From positions 19,511,608-19,575,607 of the forward strand of contig NC_088300.1 in NCBI RefSeq assembly GCF_032854445.1: a DNA stretch of 64,000 nt. The letters run 5' to 3'. The position numbers and the translations under genes are program-made. Of this stretch, positions 40,301 through 49,300 are shown piece after piece. Source of the stretch: Liolophura sinensis. Its lineage: Eukaryota; Mollusca; Polyplacophora; Chitonida; Chitonidae. The notes under the pieces are model-generated. The model was not told where the DNA came from, made no database searches, and worked only from the letters and a program-made list of their open reading frames with translations. Within the stretch, counting starts at the first letter, position 1, and the number at the start of each line of letters is the position of its first letter.

Positions 40301-43300
40301 ACAATCTAATGAACTACATACTCATATCTTTACTTTCCTAAAAGGCTGGTAAAGAAATGTAATATTCTACCTTCAACACCACTAATATCTGTCCCAAATT
40401 TTAGAAGAATTGGGGTATACTGAAATGGCTATTAGTGGTCACACCTTCTGAGAAAGTTCACATCTCAGAAGTTCAGCAGCATATATTGGTAATTAAGTGG
40501 CTGCTCCAGTAAACAAAATTATAAAAATATATTTTTTGAAGAAATATTCCAATGAATTGCTGTTCACTCAGTGTAATATAAAAAGTGGTAGAAATATATC
40601 TTAGAACTATAGGAATAACAAAGCGAAAGCCCATCAAAAAGGGCTCATTAGTTGTCATTCAGTCTCCTTTGCATACTGAGATTCAAATAAAGCTTTAAAG
40701 GTCTAAATAACTGGTAAATTGTAATCTGCCTTAACCAAGATCTTCCTTGGGCTAAGAGAAAAAAAGATGATGGACTTCAATAGTTTATGTATAGGAGGAG
40801 CAATGTAAGCATGATACAAAGCAAAAAATTTAATTAGTACAGCATGAATGTCTATCAAATAAGTAAATGAATAAGTTGAAAAGTCCTGGGAGAATAATTT
40901 ACAGCTTTTTGAAACAGAGAATTATGAGTCTCCTCTGTAATTCATCATGTGAGTAAGATAAATTGCTACTCATTGTTTCTTTATGTTCTTTGAGAACTAG
41001 GATGGTGCTGTTTGAAAAAAGAAATAAAAATGAACTTTAGCTGTCTGGAAGTATCTTCCATTGGTGGGGAAAACTTTTAAAGGGACCTGAAACTACAAAA
41101 TTTTAGTTTTTATTTTGTAGATTATTTATTTATATAAGTTTTAAACTTGTAATGGTGAATAGGTGTTTTTATGCTATTAACAACAAAGGAAGTGATATCA
41201 GTACACTCAAAAAAACCTGTGTTGCTTGAATTGATATGCTTCACTGCAGTTATATCTGTGAAAGAGAATATAAAAACAGTAATTAAAAGAGTAAGGGTAT
41301 CTTCAAATGCACCCCTTTAAACTCCTAGTGGTATGTAAGGTCATTAATAATAATAATAATGAAGTTGAGGCATCGCCTTTTGCATTTACATGGTGATGCC
41401 TCGACTTCAGTATTATTGTTATCTTCAAATACTGTAGTTTCTAGATCTTCCAGATTTTTGTCCAGTTGGCATCTTAAAATACATGTATATGTTTTATTTC
41501 ATGGAGATTGCAGTGCAGTTTCTTTTTGTGTTGTTTTGTGTTATGTTTGCCTTACATTATGTAACACTGTGTGTAAATATTGGCTTTGGAGTGAAAACTG
41601 TGTGACTTGTTCTAAAATCTGTAATACTGAACAGGATTGTCAAACTCCAGGGTGTCCTCACAAGTGGCTTGAAGGAGAGCAGATAATCTCTATTTCTCTC
41701 AAGCAAACTTCCCTCTGCCCATGACCAGTATTAACCACATACTTGCGTCAGTTAAGTGGCCTCCCTTCGTGGCTAAAGAGTATTCTCTGCCTCAGTTCAG
41801 ACGAACTGGTAGTAATGAATTAGGTCATTTGTTCAAATCCAGCTCAAGGTGATTTTGCGACAGCCATTTAGTGGGAGGTTCGTCATGCACCTGTACCTGG
41901 CTAGGTGTGTTGCTTTTCTCAAGCCATAAACTTGACTGCAGTCATAGAGGTGAAAGTCTGTTCAACATGGTACAAATCACTCTTAAAGTAAAGAAACTGT
42001 ATTTAAATGTCTTTGATCAATAGAGTTTAAATACCTGTTCATGTGAAGTAGCTAGTGGTGTTGGGGGTCATACTGCATGGTGTGACTGTAGATTTCCTTC
42101 CCTCCCCTCAGCTGCCAGCAGTGCCCTAATGTCCCTAGTGTCTGGAAACAAACAGCCCCGCATTGTGGCCAGGGTGAGCGCCATGAAACAGTACCAGAAA
42201 GAATGGCTAGAGTAAGTATGATACTGGCAATGTGTTTCTGAATTACAGTGAATTACCAAGTAATATTTGTTCAGAATGAGAATCCAATGTTGTAGACCGG
42301 CCCGGATAGCATAGTTGGTAGAGCGTCCGCTTCGGGACCGGTAGATCCAGGATCAATCCTTGATCGAGTCACACCTAAGACTTTAAAAGAGGAAGTTGTA
42401 ACTTCCTCGCTTGGCGTTCAGCATGAAGGGGATAGTGCAACGACTGGTTGACCCGTATCAGTATAATGGCTCGGGCGGGGCGGCTTACTTGCCTTTGGTA
42501 AGTCGTCTCAGTGAAGCAGCACTAAATAAAAGAGCGGTGGAAATGGCGTCCTGCAACAAGGAGGCACATTACACGTACATGCACCCTAATGATTCCTGCG
42601 TCGTCATATGACTGAAAAATTGTTGAGTACGACGTTAAACCCCAAGCACTCACTCACTCACTCCAATGTTGTAATTTTTGGGTAGTGAGTTGTTTGTATT
42701 TATTTAATTGGTGTTTTATGCCGTATTTTGTTTCCAAGTGGAAAAGTTGCTTGTCTTTCAGTTGCTGGGACACACAAGGCGCAGATTTAAACTGTGCCTT
42801 GAACAGGCAATTGGTAAATTCCCTAACTCTCACCGTTTCTGAGATCTTGGGTGACAGTAAGTGGTAGATGCTAGTCTGACCATTGAATACCGTCTTCCAC
42901 CAGTATGGTGTGTATATCTCTGGGCCTGACCATTGAAGACCGTCTTCCACCGGTATGGTGTGTATATCTCAGGGTCAGACCATTGAAGACCGTCTTCCAC
43001 CGGTATGGTGTGCATATCTCTGGGCCTGAACATTGAAGACTGTCTTCCACCAGTATGGTGTGTATATCTCTGGGCCTGACCATTGAAGACCGTCTTCCAC
43101 CAGTATGGTGTGTATATCTGTGGGTCTGACCATTGAAGACCGTCTTCCACCGGTATGGTGTGTATATCTCTGGGCCTGACCATTGAAGACCGTCTTCCAC
43201 CAGTATGGTGTGTATATCTCTGGGCCTGACCGTTGAAGACCGTCTTCTACCGGTATGGTGTGTATATCTCAGGGTCTGACCATTGAAGACCGTCTTCCAG

Positions 43301-46300
43301 CGGTATGGTGTGTATATCTGTGGGTCTGACCATTGAAGACCGTCTTCCACCAGTATGGTGTGTATATCTCTGGGCCTGACCATTGAAGACCGTCTTCCAC
43401 CAGTATGGTGTGTACATCTCTGGGCCTGACCATTGAAGACCGTCTTCCACCAGTATGGTGTGTACATCTCTGGGCCTGACCATTGAAGACCGTCTTCCAC
43501 CAGTATGGTGTGTATATCTCTGGGCCTGACCATTGAAGACCGTCTTCCACCAGTATGGTGTGTATATCTCTTGGTGTGACCATTGAAGACTGTCTTCCAC
43601 CAGTATGGTGTGTATATCTGTGGGTCTGACAATTGAAGACCGTCTTCCACCAGTATGGTGTGTATATCTCTTGGTGTGACCATTGAAGACCGTCTTCCAC
43701 CGGTATGGTGTGTATATCTCAGGGTCAGACCATTGAAGACCGTCTTCCACCGGTATGGTGTGCATATCTCTGGGCCTGAACATTGAAGACTGTCTTCCAC
43801 CAGTATGGTGTGTATATCTCTGGGTCTGACCATTGAAGACCGTCTTCCACCAGTATGGTGTGTACATATCTGGGTCTGACCATTGAAGACCGTCTTCCAC
43901 CAGTATGGTGTGTACATCTCTGGGCCTGAACATTGAAGACTGTCTTCCACCAGTATGGTGTGTATATCTCTTGGTGTGACCATTGAAGACTGTCTTCCAC
44001 CAGTATGGTGTGTATATCTGTGGGTCTGACCATTGAAGACCGTCTTCCACCGGTATGGTGTGTATACCTCTGGGTCTGACCATTGAAGACCGTCTTCCAC
44101 CAGTATGGTGTGTATATCTCAGGGTCTGACCATTGAAGGCCGTCTTCCACCAGTATGGTGTGTATATCTGTGGGCCTGACCATTGAAGACCGTCTTCCAC
44201 CAGTATGGTGTGTATATCTCTGGGCCTGACCATTGAAGACCGTCTTCCACCAGTATGGTGTGTATATCTGTGGGTCTGACCATTGAAGACCGTCTTCTAC
44301 CAGTATGGTGTGTATATCTGTGGGTCTGACCATTGAAGACCGTCTTCTACCAGTATGGTGTGTATATCTCTGGGCCTGACCATTGAAGACCGTCTTCCAC
44401 CAGTATGGTGTGTATATCTGTGGGTCTGACCATTGAAGACCGTCTTCCACCAGTATGGTGTGTATATCTCTGGGTCTGACCATTGAAGACCGTCTTCCAC
44501 CAGTATGGTGTGTATATCTCTGGGCCTGACCATTGAAGACCGTCTTCCACCAGTATGGTGTGTACATCTCTGGGCCTGACCATTGAAGACCGTCTTCCAC
44601 CAGTATGGTGTGTATATCTCAGGGTCTGACCATTGAAGACTGTCTTCCACCAGTATGGTGTGTATATCTGTGGGCCTGACTATTGAAGACCGTCTTCCAC
44701 CAGTATGGTGTGTACATATCTGGGTCTGACCATTGAAGACCGTCTTCCACCAGTATGGTGTGTACATCTCTGGGCCTGACCATTGAAGACTGTCTTCCAC
44801 CAGTATGGTGTGTATATCTCTTGGTGTGACCATTGAAGACCGTCTTCTACCAGTATGGTGTGTATATCTCTGGGCCTGACCATTGAAGACCGTCTTCCAC
44901 CAGTATGGTGTGTATATCTCTGGGTCTGACCATTGAAGACCGTCTTCCACCAGTATGGTGTGTATATCTCTGGGTCTGACCATTGAAGACCGTCTTCCAC
45001 CAGTATGGTGTGTATATCTCTGGGCCTGACCATTTGAAGACCGTCTTCCACCAGTATGGTGTGTACATCTCTGGGCCTGACCATTGAAGACTGTCTTCCA
45101 CCAGTATGGTGTGTATATCTGTGGGTCTGACCATTGAAGACTGTCTTCCACCAGTATGGTGTGTATATCTGTGGGCCTGACTATTGAAGACCGTCTTCCA
45201 CCAGTATGGTGTGTACATATCTGGGTCTGACCATTGAAGACCGTCTTCCACCAGTATGGTGTGTACATCTCTGGGCCTGACCATTGAAGACTGTCTTCCA
45301 CCAGTATGGTGTGTATATCTCTTGGTGTGACCATTGAAGACTGTCTTCCACCAGTATGGTGTGTATATCTGTGGGTCTGACCATTGAAGACCGTCTTCCA
45401 CCGGTATGGTGTGTATATCTCAGGGTCTGACCATACCGTCTTCCACCAGTATGGTGTGTATATCTCTGGGCCTGACCATTGAAGACCGTCTTCCACCAGT
45501 ATGGTGTGTATATCTCAGGGTCTGACCATTGAAGACCGTCTTCCACCAGTATGGTGTGTATACCTCTGGGTCTGACCATTGAAGACCGTCTTCCACCAGA
45601 CGAGTATGGTGTGTTTATCTCTTGGTCACTCCTGGGAAATTTCGCCAGTAACTTGCCAGAGATTGTGGTTTATGATAGGCACTCTGGGATCATCACCCAT
45701 AAAATTGACAGTTGAAGTAAAAACATTTTGAGTATGCTATTCTTATATAAAGTTTGTTAAAGATCAGTTTTCTTCCACCAAGTTGGATATAACAGAAGTC
45801 TGTGTGTCGCATGTAGTGTACTCGTGGGCCCTCCAACTTCCTCCACCCATTCACCAGACTGCCATTGTATAAGTGAAATATTCTGGAATATAGCATTAAA
45901 CATGACTGATAAAGAATTAGTCCTTGCAATAGGTAAAGTGATTTGTAGTGGGTGAAAGTCTACGTCTCATGATTAGTCTGTATAAGATGCTAATTTAGTT
46001 GTTTCCTTCTGGGTTGCTTTTGGCATTATAGGACATTGCCTGACACGATCATTGGGAGCACCTGTTTGCTGAATTTCTACGCCTACTACAGACATTTGCT
46101 GGCTGATAACCTGATCAGGGAGAGAATTGACCTGGATTCAACAGGTATGCAACATAATACATTACACTTTAACAATCTTTTGTTTGTCTGCCAAATCATG
46201 GCAGTAACCGTTTTCTTTTTTAGCAACAAATGAACAACATTCCAAAGAAAAGAATATTTTCTGCTGTATTAGTTAACCAAGAGATGCATGGTGATGACTT

Positions 46301-49300
46301 TATGTGCGTATGCCTTTATATTCCCCAGAGCCTATACACAGCCCTGTACTGGTCAATTTCCCCATTGTAGCTGACCAGCTTGACATCATGACCTTCTTCA
46401 GGGTAAGTAGCCTCATCAGTTGTCGTCTGACTTATAGACTTGAATGTCTTGACTCTTAGCTTGTCATTACATGTTGGTGAGGCGTGGGATTAAGAGATGG
46501 AGGGATATGAAATACACTTGCTATTGTTTTAGCGCGAGCTGTGGCGCCACAAAGTCTGGGTAGCTTACGGCAAGCCCGAACACATCTACACTGCTTCAGG
46601 AACTATCGTCGGCTGCCGGACAGAGCCGAAGTCAAGACGCCTGCCGCTGTTTGCTTGTTCATATACATGTACACGGAAACTGTGTAATACTAGTATTAAG
46701 TAATTTGTTTTATATACCATTTCCACTCTGTTTTCCATTTGTATGCATTACTGTGGTAATTAAATGCAACAAACACTAAAAATAATTGTACTGAATTCAA
46801 TTATGACGGCGCAAAATTATTTACATGGCAGTTATGGTCCCTACTACCAGAGTCGTCTTGTAAGGGTTTGTTTTTGAACGAATTGACCCCATAGCGTTGC
46901 AGTTTTTAAGTCTGATTTCCATACCGTTCTTTTCCATTTGTGTTGAAGGTAGTGGAACCAAATGTTAATGGTACATGCACACTGGTTTAATGAAAGGATT
47001 GCAAAAGTTAGATGCCAAAAGAAAACAAAATCAGACTGTATCACACAATGGTAAAAACAAATCACACAAGGTAAATCCTATTTCTTAGACATTTGTGACA
47101 ACAGAAAAAATGCAAGAAATGGCGCAACACGAACATATATTTACCATAGGTACATTTTCTGAAATCATGTTGACTCAAATTCAGCGATGTCCAGGCTTGG
47201 GATGAATTGATGTTTCTTTGAACAGAATGAAAATGACCCCCAGCCCAAACCGGCACACATTTGAGCAGACGTCATATTGCTGACACTCTCCATAGTATCG
47301 CTAGAAATGAACAATCAATTTCAGAGTTACTTTCACGTCAGATTTCTGACAGTTGAATTAATAATTAGGTAGACATACAATACTGACCTCCGTGGCCTTT
47401 CCAGGAATCTGGCCGTTAACTTTAAGCATATTGTGACCCTTCTGTGACAACGGTTAAGCGTTGTCGTCTTTATCTGTGCTGTAGCAAGTGGGTTAATCTC
47501 GGACTACTGCATGGTCAAGCGAAGCGAGGGCATGATTCTCAGGCCTGACTGAGCAGGAACAATAGAGCTTCATATCACTCCGTCTATCTTAATCCTAGGT
47601 AAGGCTGAGAAACGTCAACACCGGGGAGAGTAGCGAGATCATATTACAACCAGGAAACAGTTGTCTTTTCACATGAAGATGATAATATCCAAAATCAGAT
47701 GAAGTAGTAAACAGCTAAAATAAACAAAAGTGTGTTAAAATTCGAAAATCACACAAAATATAGTTCTGTAGAAATACAGAGCCAACTGTCACTTGGAACA
47801 CATATGCAGGAATAGCCTCCATCAGGACAAGATTATGTTACAAACCTAGAAATATAGTTCTGTAGAAATACAGAGCCAACTGTCACTTGGAACACATATG
47901 CAGGAAAAGCCTCCATCAGGACAAGATTATGTTACAAACCTAGAAATATAGTTCTGTAGAAATACAGAGCCAACTGTCACTTGGAACACATATGCAGGAA
48001 AAGCCTCCATCAGGACAAGATTATGTTACAAACCTAGAAATATAGTTCTGTAGAAATACAGAGCCAACTGTCACTTGGAACACATATGCAGGAAAAGCCT
48101 CCATCAGAACAAGATTATGTTACAAACCTATTCTGTTCACTGACTCTACATGGGAGACCATTGGGTTAGTCATCTTTTGTAACAAGCTTGGTTAGTGGGC
48201 TGAGGTCTTAATTACTCTTTCTGGATTCCTAAAAATTAATGTCCTGCATTGTTTAGGTTAAGGTGGATTTCACATTGATTATATAATAGTTAGAATGCCT
48301 AAGTATGAAGCGTACGGTATTAGGTAAATCTCAGTGCGAGATTAAGCTCATGTGTGTACTAGCATCTTACTTGTATGTTACAGGAGTGCTGGCAGGAGCA
48401 GGTGAAAAAAGTGAGCTACTCTGACAAGGTGGGTACTGATACAATGACTCCATAACTTCTGTTATATGACCACAATATCTAGATAACTGTTGACACATAT
48501 CTACAATGACACCTTACCTACATGTAGATTTATTTAAGTTAAAAGTTCAGTTTTAACACTGAACCCCTGGTCTGTGTTTCAGCGTGATGAGGAGTATGTG
48601 AAGAGTCTGTTCCAGAAGGTGTTCATGGAGAGTGTGTACCCTGTGATGATGTCAGCCAGCATCCCAGCCTACAAGGAGGAAGACCCGGATGTGGCCAAGG
48701 TAATGAGACATGGACCGTGACAGACAGGGGTTGAGAAGAGATTGGCATGGGAGTGTCCGCCAGGGGTTGAGAAGAGATTGGCATGGGAGTGTCCGCCAGG
48801 GATTGAGAAGAGATTGGCATGGGAGTGTCAACCAGGGGTTGGCAAGAGACTGTTGATCAGGGGTTGAGGAGGGGTTGGCAAGGGAATGACATTCAGAAAG
48901 TGAGGGAGTGAATTCCAGGGATTGGTTAGGGATTAGTTCATAGGGGTTGGTTGCTGCAGATTGACAAATGACTGAGTGCCAGACAGAGATTGACAGCCAT
49001 GAAATGATAAGTGACTGATAGGAAGAGGAATGACTGACAGCAAGGATTGAGGAATTTACACCCTGAGATTGGTAAATGACTGACAGCCAGGGATTGAAGA
49101 ATGGCAAGCAGTTGAGGATGAAAGAGTGCCTGACAGCCAGGAATTGAGTACTGGGTATTGGTAAGTAACTGACAGTCAGGCATTGAGAGGGATTGGTAAG
49201 TAACTGACAGTCAAGAATTGAGGAATGACTCAAATTTGGATTGGGAAATAACTAACAGTCAGGGATTGAGAGGGATTGGTAAGTAACTGACAGTCAAGAA

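Noticed and set aside
42871..45579. Long minus-strand open frames with a 50-residue repeat
   Set aside because: They arise from a stop-free 50 bp minisatellite inside an NPHP1 intron and exist in all three phases with no start or domain evidence.
42875..45626. CRISPR-like array (regular repeats)
   Set aside because: The genome is eukaryotic, the unit is contiguous with no unique spacers, and differences are scattered point changes.
48652..49233. Minus-strand frame of 193 codons rich in Ser/Leu/Gln
   Set aside because: It is the reverse of exon 27 plus the adjoining minisatellite; low-complexity repeats explain it.
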